NCBI RefSeq assembly: GCF_000024985.1
Contig: NC_013523.1
Coordinates: 62,001 to 126,000 of the forward strand
DNA length: 64,000 nucleotides
Direction of reading: 5' to 3'
Source of the DNA: Sphaerobacter thermophilus DSM 20745
GTDB taxonomy: Bacteria; Chloroflexota; Chloroflexia; Thermomicrobiales; Thermomicrobiaceae
Shown: piece by piece, positions 44,694-54,300 of the stretch
Layout of the letters: every line of letters begins with the position of its first letter
Position numbering within the stretch: the stretch's first letter is position 1
Notes under the pieces: model-generated
What the model saw: only the letters and a program-made list of their open reading frames with translations
Told to the model about the DNA's origin: nothing
Databases searched by the model: none
Translations under genes and position numbers: made by a program

Positions 44694-45587
44694 TCAGGCC
44701 GGCGTCGGTGCCTTCGGCCCGCGCGCCGCCCGGAACAGCGCCCCCGGCCGCCAGGGGGCCCCCAGCGCCGGCAGCAGCACCCGGTCCAGCCCCCACCAGC
44801 CGGCCACCTTCCAGGCCAGCACCAGGAACACCCCCAGCCCAAACAGCACCGGGTTGGTGCTGGCCGTCCCCGCCAGCATGAAGTTGAAGTTCAGCAGCGT
44901 GCCAAAGAAGGCCGCAATCCCCACGAAGGCCCCCAGGATCAGCCCCAGCCCGATCAGCGTCTCGCCCACCGCCACCAGCGGGGCAAACCAGGGATACCAC
45001 TCGTGCTCCAGCATGAAGCTCAGAAAGTCCCGATACCAGCCGTAGGTGATCGGCGGGCGCCCCTGCTCGGGCACGGCCACCACCCGCTCCCAGAAGGCCG
45101 CCAGCGCCGTGCCCCCGTCCATCCAGGCGGGATCGGTCACCTTGTGCCAGCCGGCCGCCAGCCACTCATAGCCCAGGTAGAGCCGCAGCCCGAACCACAG
45201 CGGCGCCGAGCGCAGGTCGGCAAACAGCCAGCGGGCCACCGGCGGGTCGCTGATGCCCTGCTGGGCCACATCGGTCGGCTGCCCGGCGGCGGCGCGGCGC
45301 CCGGTAGCCACAGCCAGCGCCATGAGCACCAGCCCTCCCAGCAGGCCGGTCAGCAGGTAGAAGTCGCCCAGCGCGGGCCCCAGCTCGCTCAGGGCCTGCT
45401 CGCCCTCAAGCGGGCCGAACAGCTCCGAGCCGCCGAAGACCCCGAGGAAGGCCAGTCCGATCAGCCCCAGGGTGCGGCCCACGGGGAGGCGGCGGTCGAG
45501 CAGATAGCTGGCACCCAGCCCCAGCACGACGGCCAGGCCGGCAGCCAGCAGCCAGCCCTCCAGCGTCATGTAGCGCACACCGTCCAT
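44694..45587 (-). CDS. DoxX family membrane protein (thiosulfate:quinone oxidoreductase-like)
   Basis: The start chosen is ATG 45587 (MDGVRYMTLEGWLLAAGLAV), behind AAGGAGGGG, giving 297 residues. The N-terminal ~120 residues form extra membrane helices. The DoxX/DoxD part follows: LWFGLRLYLGYEWLAAGWHK, VTDPAWMDGGTALAAFWERV, WFAPLVAVGETLIGLGLILG and LLNFNFMLAGTASTNPVLFG. The family includes the small subunit of archaeal thiosulfate:quinone oxidoreductase and many proteins of unknown function. No DoxA partner is nearby, so the activity is undetermined. It is strongly hydrophobic with GC-rich codons. Confidence 0.82.
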   Translation of the reverse strand: MDGVRYMTLEGWLLAAGLAVVLGLGASYLLDRRLPVGRTLGLIGLAFLGVFGGSELFGPLEGEQALSELGPALGDFYLLTGLLGGLVLMALAVATGRRAAAGQPTDVAQQGISDPPVARWLFADLRSAPLWFGLRLYLGYEWLAAGWHKVTDPAWMDGGTALAAFWERVVAVPEQGRPPITYGWYRDFLSFMLEHEWYPWFAPLVAVGETLIGLGLILGAFVGIAAFFGTLLNFNFMLAGTASTNPVLFGLGVFLVLAWKVAGWWGLDRVLLPALGAPWRPGALFRAARGPKAPTPA

Positions 45588-45817
45588 TGATGCCCCTCCT
45601 TGCGAGCTCGGGGAGGACCCATCCCCTCCCACTGCGCTCATCTTCTGCTCTGGAAGATAGCCAGGAGGCCGTTACACTCGGGCGACGGGGTCCTGCGGGG
45701 CGTACCAATCACGTAACAGTCGGCTCGCGTCCCTCAGGCTCCCAGGATGGGTCGCCGCGCCGTGCAGTGGACCGGCGCGCACGGTTGCTCTCAACGTTCA
45801 CGGTTCACGCACGGATG

Positions 45818-45852
45818 CCCGCCCTGTCCGGCGTGTCTCCCGACAGGACGGG
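45818..45852 (-). terminator. Hairpin after the HTH gene
   Basis: CCCGCCCTGTCCGG pairs with CCCGACAGGACGGG, with mismatches, around a loop containing GTGTCTC. It begins 30 nt past the stop of the minus-strand HTH gene at 45881. Confidence 0.45.
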
Positions 45853-45880
45853 ACGCCGCTCCACGGATAAGCCCGTTCGA

Positions 45881-46090
45881 CTAGCGGGAGATACGGTGGA
45901 GCCAGTCGAGAACATCGTCGCGGCGGATGTAGAGGACGTTGTGGTCGACCGTGACCGCTTTGAGACGCCGCTGGCGCGCCTCCTCGCGGATGAAATAGGG
46001 ACTCATCTCGAGCAGTTCGGCCAGTTCCTCCGGGCTGTAGTAGGTGCGGCGGAGCAACTCCTCGGGGGTCGGGTGATCGCGGACAGCCAT
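45881..46090 (-). CDS. Small excisionase/MerR-type helix-turn-helix protein
   Basis: The start is ATG 46090 (MAVRDHPTPEELLRRTYYSP), with GAGGAG in front, giving 69 residues. The HTH_17 pattern is clear: TYYSPEELAELLEMSPYFIR for the helix-turn-helix and RRLKAVTVDHNVLYIRRDDV for the wing, ending in DWLHRI. Such proteins serve as phage or ICE excisionases or as small regulators. No integrase is within view, so regulator is the better guess. It is divergent from the molybdopterin oxidoreductase gene, with 220 nt between, and may control it. Confidence 0.75.
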   Translation of the reverse strand: MAVRDHPTPEELLRRTYYSPEELAELLEMSPYFIREEARQRRLKAVTVDHNVLYIRRDDVLDWLHRISR

Positions 46091-46314
46091 CGGGCTCCTC
46101 GATTCCGGCGAGATCTGAGTGCGACACCAACACCGTCGCAGAACGCACGCCATCGCCACTCGGAGCATCGGCGCCGTTCGTGGTCGCGGGGCCGTTTCGG
46201 GAGCCGGTCAAGGCTCCGTCAGCCATTCGCGCTCCCGGATAGTTGGTGTAGACTGCTTCTATGTCCGTTCCGCAGCGGCGTGAGGGGTGCCGCGCTCAGG
46301 GTTTGGAGGCTGCT

Positions 46315-48462
46315 ATGCCGGCCACGACAGACGACCGGGCTCTCGTGGTTCGCGGGGCATGCCCGCACGACTGCCCGGATACCTGCGCCACGTTGACGAC
46401 CGTCCGAGATGGCCGTGCCATCCTCTTCCAGGCTGACCCGGAGCACCCGATCACTCAGGGGTGGCTCTGTGCCAAGGTCCGCCCCTATCTCGATCGGGTC
46501 TATCACCCGGACCGGCTGCTGTACCCCCTGCGGCGCGTCGGGCCGAAGGGGTCCGGCCAGTGGGAGCGGATCTCCTGGGATGAGGCGATCGCGGAGATCA
46601 CGTCACGTTGGAAGGCGATCATCGCCGAGTATGGCGCTGCGGCGATCCTGCCCTACTCCTACAGCGGCACGCTGGGGCTGGTGCAGAACTCGGTGACGGC
46701 GACGCGGCTCTGGTACCGCATGGGCGCAAGCGGCCTGGAGCGGTCGATCTGTGGCGCGGCGGCTGAGACGGCGATCCAGATGACCTACGGGGCCCGCTGG
46801 GCGCCGGCCATGGCTGACGTCGAGCACAGCAAGCTGATCCTGATTTGGGGACACAATCCGGCCTCCACAAGCCCGCACTTCATGCCGTTCCTGCGCCGCG
46901 CCCAGCGGAAGGGCACGCGCGTGGTCGTGATCGACCCGCGACGCACGCGGACGGCACGTTCGGCCGATCTGCACCTACGGCCGCGCCCCGCGACCGACGG
47001 AGCGCTGGCGCTGGGGATGATGCACGTCATCTTCCGGGACGGACTGCACGACGAGGCGTGGCTGGAGGCGCACACGGTCGGCTGGCGTGACCTGCGCGAC
47101 CGTGTGGCAGAGTACCCGCCGGAGCGGGTCGCGGCCATCACCGGGCTGCCGGCCGAGCAGATCATCGAGCTGGCGCGCGACTTTGCGACGACCAAGCCCG
47201 CGATGCTGAAGTTTTCCGACGGTGTGCAGCGCCACGGGAACGGCGGACAGACCTCGCGGGCGCTGGCCTGCCTCCCGGCCGTCGCCGGGCAGGTGGGGCT
47301 CCGGGGCGGCGGGCTGTTCTACAGCACCAGCGACTATGTGTCCTGGGACGGCGAGGCCGTCTCACATGCGTCGGAGTGCCCGCCGGTTCCGCGCATTGTC
47401 AACATGAACCGGCTCGGCGCGGCGCTGCAGGGAGAGGTCACCGACCCGCCGATCATGGCGCTCTACGTCTTCTGCGCCAACCCGGCGGCGTCGACACCCG
47501 ACCGTGGCGCGATCCTGGCCGGGCTGCAGCGCGAGGACCTCTTCACCGTCGTCCACGAGTTGTTCATGACCGACACGGCGCAGTACGCCGACATTGTCCT
47601 TCCGGCTACGAGCCAGTTGGAGCATGTCGACCTCCACAAGGGGTACGGTCACCGATTCCTGCAGTACAACCACGCGGCGATCCCGCCGCTGGGGGAGGCG
47701 AAGAGCGACTGGGACGTGATGCGCCTGCTGGCGGCAGCGATGGGTTACGACGAACCGTGGCTGAAGCAGTCCGCCGACGAGGTCATCGCCGAGATCCTCG
47801 ACGCCACCCGTGCCCGCAATCCGTGGCTGGAGGGGATCACGCTGGAGCGCCTGCAGCGCGAGGGGACCGTGCCGATCGGGGCCGAGGTCGCGAACCTGGT
47901 GCCGTTCGCCGACGGCCGCTTCCCGACGCCCTCCGGCAAGCTGGAGCTACGCTGCGACGCGCTGGCGGCCGAGGGGCTCGACCCGTTGCCCGACTGGACC
48001 CCGCCAGCCGAGTTTGCGGACCGCGCCTGGGACGACCCGTCCGACCGGCGGTTGGTGCTGATCTCCGGTGCGGCGCACCACTTCGTCTCCAGCAGCCTGG
48101 CGAATGTGCCGAAGCTGGCAGCGTTGGAGGGGACACCCTACGTCGAGATCAACCCGGAGGATGCGGCGGCGCGCGGCATCGCCGACGGGGACGATGTCGT
48201 GGTTGAGAACGCGCGCGGCTGGTGCCGCCTGCGCGCGGTGGTGACCGACGACGTGCCGCCCGGTGTAGCGGTCTCCCCGAAGGGGTTCTGGGGCATCCAC
48301 TCACCCGAAGGCCGGAACATCAACAACACGACCTCCGCCGCGCTGGCGGACCTGGCCGGGCAGAGCACCTTCCATAGCAACCTGGTCGAGATCCGCCCGG
48401 CAGCCACTGCCGCGAGCGATGCGACGGTTCACCCCGCCGCTGCGCCGGCCGGGGAGAGCTGA
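46315..48462 (+). CDS. Molybdopterin oxidoreductase, single-subunit MopB family
   Basis: The start is ATG 46315 (MPATTDDRALVVRGACPHDC), with GGAGG 6 nt ahead, giving 715 residues; ATG 46261 is less likely. An N-terminal [4Fe-4S] site is CPHDCPDTC ... GWLCAKVRPY. The Mo/W-bis-MGD domain shows YSYSGTLGLVQNSVTATRLW, RSICGAAAETAIQMTYG (Cys146, a possible Mo ligand), LILIWGHNPASTSPHFMPFL and TDTAQYADIVLPATSQLEHV. The C-terminal MopB domain runs from LVLISGAAHHFVSSSLANVP. No Tat signal and no Fe-S or membrane partner genes are present, so it is a soluble cytoplasmic enzyme of unknown substrate, close to thiosulfate-reductase/acetylene-hydratase-like groups. Confidence 0.88.
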   Translation: MPATTDDRALVVRGACPHDCPDTCATLTTVRDGRAILFQADPEHPITQGWLCAKVRPYLDRVYHPDRLLYPLRRVGPKGSGQWERISWDEAIAEITSRWKAIIAEYGAAAILPYSYSGTLGLVQNSVTATRLWYRMGASGLERSICGAAAETAIQMTYGARWAPAMADVEHSKLILIWGHNPASTSPHFMPFLRRAQRKGTRVVVIDPRRTRTARSADLHLRPRPATDGALALGMMHVIFRDGLHDEAWLEAHTVGWRDLRDRVAEYPPERVAAITGLPAEQIIELARDFATTKPAMLKFSDGVQRHGNGGQTSRALACLPAVAGQVGLRGGGLFYSTSDYVSWDGEAVSHASECPPVPRIVNMNRLGAALQGEVTDPPIMALYVFCANPAASTPDRGAILAGLQREDLFTVVHELFMTDTAQYADIVLPATSQLEHVDLHKGYGHRFLQYNHAAIPPLGEAKSDWDVMRLLAAAMGYDEPWLKQSADEVIAEILDATRARNPWLEGITLERLQREGTVPIGAEVANLVPFADGRFPTPSGKLELRCDALAAEGLDPLPDWTPPAEFADRAWDDPSDRRLVLISGAAHHFVSSSLANVPKLAALEGTPYVEINPEDAAARGIADGDDVVVENARGWCRLRAVVTDDVPPGVAVSPKGFWGIHSPEGRNINNTTSAALADLAGQSTFHSNLVEIRPAATAASDATVHPAAAPAGES

Positions 48463-48479
48463 TCGGGTCGTTGCACGGC

Positions 48480-48508
48480 AGGAGCGCCGGCACGTTACCG
48501 GCGCTCCT
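48480..48508. terminator. 11-bp perfect hairpin between convergent genes
   Basis: AGGAGCGCCGG, loop CACGTTA, then CCGGCGCTCCT. It lies between the MopB gene (plus) and the LLM gene (minus) and can serve both. A near-copy occurs at 62613-62639. Confidence 0.65.
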
Positions 48509-48529
48509 GATCCGGTGTCTCTTGACACC

Positions 48530-49453
48530 TCACGCCAGCGCGGGCATGACCTCCTCGACGAAGGCCTGGAGGGCGTCCCAGTCGACCGGGGGACGGATCA
48601 CGAGGTTAACCCACTCCGCGCCCGCGTCGCGGTAGGCGCCCAGGCGGGCGATGGCTTCGGCCGGTCCGCCGGTCAGTTGACCGTCGGCACGGGCGACGGC
48701 CTCCTCCTGAAGCTGGGCGTGCATCTTCTCGATCGCGGCGGGCGCCGCCGCGGCGGTCGCGCCCATGTAGAACCCGACGTTGACCGAGCGCTCGATCGTG
48801 GCCGGGTCGCGCCCCTCTTTCTCACACCACTGGTCCAGCACGGTGGATTTCCGCTGGTACTCCTCCGGTCCGACATAGGCGGCGTTCCAGCCGTCGGCGT
48901 AGCGGGCGGCGATCCGCAGGGTGCGGCGCTCGCCGGTCCCGCCGATCCAGAGCGGCAGGCGGCCGCGCACCGGCTTGGGGTTGGCGTAGGCGTTGTTGAG
49001 CTGGACGTAGCGGCCGTCCAGGTCGGTCGTCTCCTGGGTCAAGAGCCCGGTCATGGCCCGCGCGCTCTCCTCCAGGTGGTCCATGCGATCCCGGATGGGC
49101 GGGAAGGGGTAGCCGTAGGCGCGATACTCCGGCTCGTGCCAGCCGGCGCCGAGCCCGACTTCGGCGCGCCCGCCACTCAGGTGGTCGATCGTTACCATCG
49201 ACTTGGCCAAGAGTCCCGGGTTGCGGAAGGCGGCAGCGAAGACGAGGCAGCCGATACGGATCGAGCGCGTCTCGCAGGCCATCGCGGCCATGAGCGGCAC
49301 TGCTTCGAAGTGCGGCGCGGCGGGGTCGGTGCGGCAGTAGAAATGATCCCAGACGGAGACCCAGATGAAACCGTTCTGGTCGGCGTATGTCCAGAGCCGG
49401 CGCAGCTCGTCGATCCCACAGTTCTGCTGGCCGACATGGATCCCGAAGCGCAT
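48530..49453 (-). CDS. LLM class (F420-dependent) flavin oxidoreductase
   Basis: The start is ATG 49453 (MRFGIHVGQQNCGIDELRRL), with GGAGGGAG 8-9 nt ahead (a TTG six codons upstream is less likely), giving 307 residues. Luciferase-like TIM barrel signs: VWDHFYCRTDPAAPHFEAVP, LMAAMACETRSIRIGCLVFA, SMVTIDHLSGGRAEVGLGAG and RLPLWIGGTGERRTLRIAAR. The latter is the cofactor-binding loop of F420-dependent members. FMN use cannot be excluded from sequence. It is convergent with the MopB gene. The substrate is unknown. Confidence 0.87.
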   Translation of the reverse strand: MRFGIHVGQQNCGIDELRRLWTYADQNGFIWVSVWDHFYCRTDPAAPHFEAVPLMAAMACETRSIRIGCLVFAAAFRNPGLLAKSMVTIDHLSGGRAEVGLGAGWHEPEYRAYGYPFPPIRDRMDHLEESARAMTGLLTQETTDLDGRYVQLNNAYANPKPVRGRLPLWIGGTGERRTLRIAARYADGWNAAYVGPEEYQRKSTVLDQWCEKEGRDPATIERSVNVGFYMGATAAAAPAAIEKMHAQLQEEAVARADGQLTGGPAEAIARLGAYRDAGAEWVNLVIRPPVDWDALQAFVEEVMPALA

Positions 49454-49642
49454 GGTCGATGCTCCCTCCAACGGCTGTGTACGGCGCGGTGCGCGTGCCC
49501 GGCTACGATAGCGAAACGTACGCGCGGGTTGCTGTCAATCCGTGCCGCTATGGGCAGGCCCGAACCCGGCGGTATACTCGGAGAGCCGCCATCTGGTCGG
49601 TTCACGGATGGGTGCGCTGGAGCGACAGGAGAGCGAGGATCC

Positions 49643-49969
49643 ATGATCGACCCGAACGCGGCGCTGCGGCTCGCGCGAAGATACGGCGTGTCCGTGGCGC
49701 AGGCCGAGGCGTTCCTCGAGTTTGCGGGCGGCAATGAGGCCGCCGCCGGTTGTGGCCTCGCGGCTCGGTCGCGGGGGATGCCGGAGATTCAGGCTCTGGC
49801 GGTGGTGACGGCCATGGCCGGGGCGCCGTATCGTGCGGGGCAGTACTGGCAGCGCCATCCGCCGCTGCTTCCCTCGCTCGCGGGCCTGGCCGCGTGGATG
49901 GGCGGGGCGGACGCCCTGGGCGATGGGTGGCGCGTCGTCTGGCGGCGATCCCGGCCGTCCGATGACTGA
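49643..49969 (+). CDS. Hypothetical protein, 108 residues, UBA-like N-terminus
   Basis: ATG 49643 has a good ribosome site (GGAGAGCGAGG). The N-terminal ~45 residues (NAALRLARRYGVSVAQAEAF then LEFAGGNEAAAGCGL) resemble a three-helix UBA-type bundle. The rest is helical and Pro/Trp-containing (GQYWQRHPPLLPSLAGLAAW). I do not recognise the full family. It precedes the SbcD/YhaO-like gene by 162 nt on the same strand and may belong to that operon. Confidence 0.55.
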   Translation: MIDPNAALRLARRYGVSVAQAEAFLEFAGGNEAAAGCGLAARSRGMPEIQALAVVTAMAGAPYRAGQYWQRHPPLLPSLAGLAAWMGGADALGDGWRVVWRRSRPSDD

Positions 49970-50131
49970 CCGCAGGCTTGTGCCCTGTCGCCGCGGCGCA
50001 GACAATAACCCTCATCCCGGAGCCATGCGCAGCGGTAATGGCCGCCGGACCGGACGTGACCCGTCTCGGCGCCGACCGACCCGCTCGGGTAGCTGTGGGC
50101 GTTGCCGGCTCGTCGATTTGCAGGGGGCGTG

Positions 50132-51355
50132 ATGCGCTTCTGCTTTGTCCACGCCGCGGATCTGCACCTCGATACGCCGTTTACCGGCCTTGGGATGGTG
50201 CCGCCGGAGATCCGGCCGCTGCTGCGGGATGCGTCCCTCATTGCGTTCGACAACCTGGTGGGCCTGGCGATCGAGCGGGGCGCCGCCTTTGTCCTGCTCG
50301 CGGGCGGGATCTACGACGGGCCGGAGCTGGGCCTGCGGGCACAGGTGCGCTTCCGCCACGGTCTGGAGCGGCTGGCTAACCGGGGCATTCACGTCTTCCT
50401 GGTCGCGAGCGAGCGTGAGCAGCCCGGTGATTGGGCCGCGATCCGCGAGTGGCCGCCGAACGTGACCTGGTTCGCGCCTGGGGCGACCGCGCCGGTGCCC
50501 GTCGTCCGGGACGGCCAGCGGCTCGCCACCATCTACGGCGCCAGCGGGTCGTCGTGGCAGGGAACCCAGGGATTTGACCGGGTCGATGCGCCCGGCATCC
50601 ATGTGGGGTTGCTCCACGTCCTCGGCGCGCCAGATGAGCCGCCCACGGCGGGCATGGACTACTGGGCGCTCGGTGGCGAGCACGCCGCCCAGATCCTGGG
50701 CGACGGATCCCCGTGGCGAGTCTACCCCGGCACGATGCAGGGCCGTGGACCCCAGCCGGAGGAGCTGGGGCCCAAGGGTGCCATGGTCGTCCCGGTCGAG
50801 GACGACGTGGTCGGTCCGCCCGAGTTCGTGTCGCTGGCGCCGGTGCGGATTCTCTCCCTCACGCTCGACATTGCCGGCGTGCCGGATCTTGCGGCGCTGC
50901 GGGAGGACTTGCTGCTGCGCGCCGCCGCGCTCCGTGCGCAGCACCCCGTGTCGGGGCTGATCCTCCACGTCGCGCTTCACGGGGATGGCGCTGCCCGTAG
51001 GTCGCTCCTGGCCGATGGCGGGGCGGCCGCGCTCCTCCGGGATCTGCGCGCTCAGAGGTGGGACGGGTCGCCGTTCGTGTGGTGGGCGACGCTGCGCGAC
51101 GTGACCCGCCCGGCGGGTGCGGTGGCGGCGGCGCGCGGGCGGAGCGACTTTGCCGCCGAGGTGCTGCGGCTGGCGGAGGAGCTGGCTGCCGACCCCGCGC
51201 GGTTGCGTGAGGTGTTTGCGGACCGCCTAACCGTGCCACCGGATGGGGCGCTCGACCATTCCTCCGGGATCCCGGATGCGGCTGACGTAGCCGACCTCCT
51301 CGGCGACGCTGCGGCGCTGGCCGTCGATCTGCTGGAGGAGCGGGACAGGCCATGA
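50132..51355 (+). CDS. SbcD/YhaO-like (Mre11 family) protein with a degenerate nuclease site
   Basis: The start is ATG 50132 (MRFCFVHAADLHLDTPFTGL), giving 407 residues. The fold is that of YhaO/SbcD phosphoesterases: motif I AADLHLD (Asp10, His12) is intact, as is GLLHV (His162). Others are changed: the GD of motif II reads LLAGGIYDG (Gly59 for Asp), the GNHD of motif III reads ASEREQ (Glu94, Arg95), and GHxH reads GGEH (Gly182 for His). YPGTMQGRGPQPEELGPKG keeps the capping region apart from QGRH to QGRG. So most metal ligands are lost, and nuclease activity is unlikely. The gene overlaps the YhaN-like ATPase gene by 4 nt (ATGA), so the pair is kept as a unit and the protein may be structural. 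Confidence 0.85.
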   Translation: MRFCFVHAADLHLDTPFTGLGMVPPEIRPLLRDASLIAFDNLVGLAIERGAAFVLLAGGIYDGPELGLRAQVRFRHGLERLANRGIHVFLVASEREQPGDWAAIREWPPNVTWFAPGATAPVPVVRDGQRLATIYGASGSSWQGTQGFDRVDAPGIHVGLLHVLGAPDEPPTAGMDYWALGGEHAAQILGDGSPWRVYPGTMQGRGPQPEELGPKGAMVVPVEDDVVGPPEFVSLAPVRILSLTLDIAGVPDLAALREDLLLRAAALRAQHPVSGLILHVALHGDGAARRSLLADGGAAALLRDLRAQRWDGSPFVWWATLRDVTRPAGAVAAARGRSDFAAEVLRLAEELAADPARLREVFADRLTVPPDGALDHSSGIPDAADVADLLGDAAALAVDLLEERDRP

Positions 51356-54300
51356 GGATCGCGGGCTGGCACATCGACGGGTTCGGCGTCTTCCACGATA
51401 TCCAGGTCCGGGACGTGCCCCCGGGACTGACCGTCTTCCTCGGTCCGAACGAGGCGGGCAAGACGACGCTGCTGGCGTTCATCCGGCAGATGCTCTTTGG
51501 CTTCCCCAGCGACGCCGTCCGCGAGCGCGCCTATCCGCCCCTTCGCGGTGGGCGCCACGGCGGGCGCCTGGTGCTCATCGGGCCGGACGGGGAGTACGTG
51601 GTCGAGCGCAGCGCGGATCTGGGGCCGGGGGCGCTGGTGACGCTGCCCGGCGGGGGCCACGGCGACGAAACGGACCTGGCCCGGCTGCTCGGCGGTGCCG
51701 ACCACCGGCTGTTTCAGACGGTCTTTGCCTTCAGCCTCGCCGAGTTGCAGGACTTCGCCACGCTCGATGCCGAGGGGATGCACGACCGGATCTTCTCGGC
51801 GGGGATCACCGGCGCCGGGCGCTCCACGCGCGCGGCCGTCGCCCGGCTCCGTTCCCGGCAGGAGGCGCTGCTTGCGCCGCACGGAGATGGCCGCATCAAC
51901 GAGCTGCGGGCCCGGCTGGAGGAGGTGGAGCGGCGGCTGCGGGAGGCCCGCCACGTCGCGGCCGGGTACGCTGAGGCGCTGCGCTATGAGGCGGCGTGCG
52001 CGGCCGAGGTCGAGCGGCTCGGCCGCGAGATCGAAGAGCACCGTGCTGCGCAGGCTCGCTATCGCAAGCTCGAAGAACTCTGGCCGATCTGGTATCGACG
52101 CCGGGACGCCGCCGGAGAGCTGGAGCGACTGGAGCCGGTCGGGACCATACCCGAGCGGGCCGAGGCCCGGCTCAGCGAGCTGCGTGCGGCGATCGACGCC
52201 GCGGAACGGCAGGTGGCGGAGATCGCAGCCGAGGTGGACGCAGCCGAGGCGCGCCGGCAGATGCTCACGCCCGACGACGCGCTTGCGGCGGTCAGCGAGG
52301 AGGTCGTTCAGCTCTACGAGACGCTGCCGCTCTATCGCGACCGCCTTGTCGCGGTCCCGGAGGTGACGGCACGGCTCCGCCGAGCACAGCAGGCGCTGAA
52401 TGACCACCTGCGCGACCTCGGTTCCGGCTGGGACCGCGCGCGCCTGGCCGGGTTCGACCGCTCGCTGTCCAAGCGAGAGGAGGTCCGCTCCTTCGCCGAG
52501 GCGCTGGAGCAGGCCGAGGCGGCGGTGATGCGCGCCCAGGCCGTGGCCCGGCACGCCGCCGAACAGCGCGAGCAGGCCGCGGCAGCGCTGGACGCGCTGC
52601 GCCGGGAGCTGGAGACCGCCCCGCCCGCACCCGACGCGGACGAGGTAGACCGGCTCGATGCGGCCGTCCGCCGCGTGCGGACCGCCGTCGCCGAGCGGGC
52701 GAGTGTGCAGGCACGTATCCAGGCGGCGACCGAAACGCTGCAGCAGATCGAGTCGCTGCGCGAGCGCGCCGAGCCGACTTCGAGCGCGATCTCGCCGAAC
52801 TGGGTCCGGCTCGGGCTCTGGGGCCTGGCCCTGGCGCTTGGTGGGCTGGCCGCGCTGGTGAGCGATAGCGATGTCTCACCGCTCCTCGCCCTGGCCGCGG
52901 TGCTGGCGGCCGTTGCCGCCCTTGTCGCCGGGCGGCGTGCGTCGGAGGGGGTCACGCTCGACGGCGCGGTCAAGGAGACTTTCAGCGAGCAGCAGCAGCG
53001 TATCCAGGGAGATCTCGACGCCTATCAGGCCCGGCTGCGTGCGATCGATGCGGCGATCGAGGCCGACGCGAAGGTGCTCGAGCTGTCGACCCCGCCTGAT
53101 GAGGCGGCGGTGGAGGCCGCGGCTGAGCGGGTCGCACGGATGCGCGCGGCGCAGGATGAACGACTGCGCAGGCACCTGGACATCGAGGCTGCCGAGACGC
53201 GGCTGCGCGATGCGGAAACGGCGAGTGAGCAGGCCGACGCGGCCGTCCGCGACGCCACCGCCGAGCGTGACCGCGCCCAGGGTGCGTGGGACGACTGGAA
53301 GCGGCGAGAGGGTGTGCCGGCCGAACTGACGCCGCGCGGGGTGCTCGACTTCTTCGAGTCGATCGGGCAGGGCCGCGAGGCGCTGCGTGAGGTGGAAGCG
53401 GCCGAGCGGGAGGCCCGGCAGATCACCCAGTTCGTCGTCGCCTTTGAGCGCCGCGCGGGGGAGGCGCTGGGTGCCGTTGGTCTGCCGGCCGATGCTCGGG
53501 GGCTCGAGCTGGCTACCGCGATCGAGAAGCTGCGGGAGCGCGTCGAGCGCGACCGGGAGATTCGACGCGAGCGCGCGGCGGTCGAAGAGACCCTGGGGCG
53601 CCTGCGATCCCGTCTGGTAGCCGCCCAGCGCGACCGCGACGGCCTGCGCGACCGGTGGGCCGCTCTCCTGGCTGAGGTGGGCGCCACGAACGAGGCCGAT
53701 TTCTACCGCCGGCTCGACATCGCCCGCCGCCGCGAGGAGCTGGCCGCGGTGGTCCGGGAGTGCGACCAGCGGATCGCCGAGCAGATCGGCGACGGCCCCG
53801 CGGCCGCGCTGATGCGCGAGGAGCTGGCAACCGGTGCGGTCGACCGCTGGCAGCGCGCGGCCGAGGACGCCGGTCGGGCCATGCTGGCGGCCACCGAGGC
53901 GCGCGATCGGGCCATCGCCGCTCGCCGCGAGGCAGAGTTGGCCCGGCGGCAGCTCGAGAAATCGACCGAGATCGCCGACCTCGAGCTGGAGCATGCCGGG
54001 TTGCTCCAGGAGTATGCCGAGGCCGTGCGCGCCTGGCGCGTCGCGGGGCTGGCTGTGGGGTTGATCGAGGAGACGCTGGCGCGCTACGAGCGCGAGCGGC
54101 AGCCCGCAGTGCTGGCCTACGCGTCACGGCTGTTCCACGACATCACCGGCGGGCAGTACACGGGACTCCTCCAGCGTGACCGCCACCTCGTCGTCCTCGA
54201 CCGGGACGGGCGCGCCCGCGCGCTCGACACCCTGAGCCGGGGCACGGCCGAACAACTGTATCTCTGTATCCGCCTCGGGCTCGCGGCGGAGTTCGCCCGG

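Noticed and set aside
45881-46090. Excisionase-like protein as a sign of a prophage or ICE
   Set aside because: No integrase, att-like repeats, tRNA or phage genes nearby.
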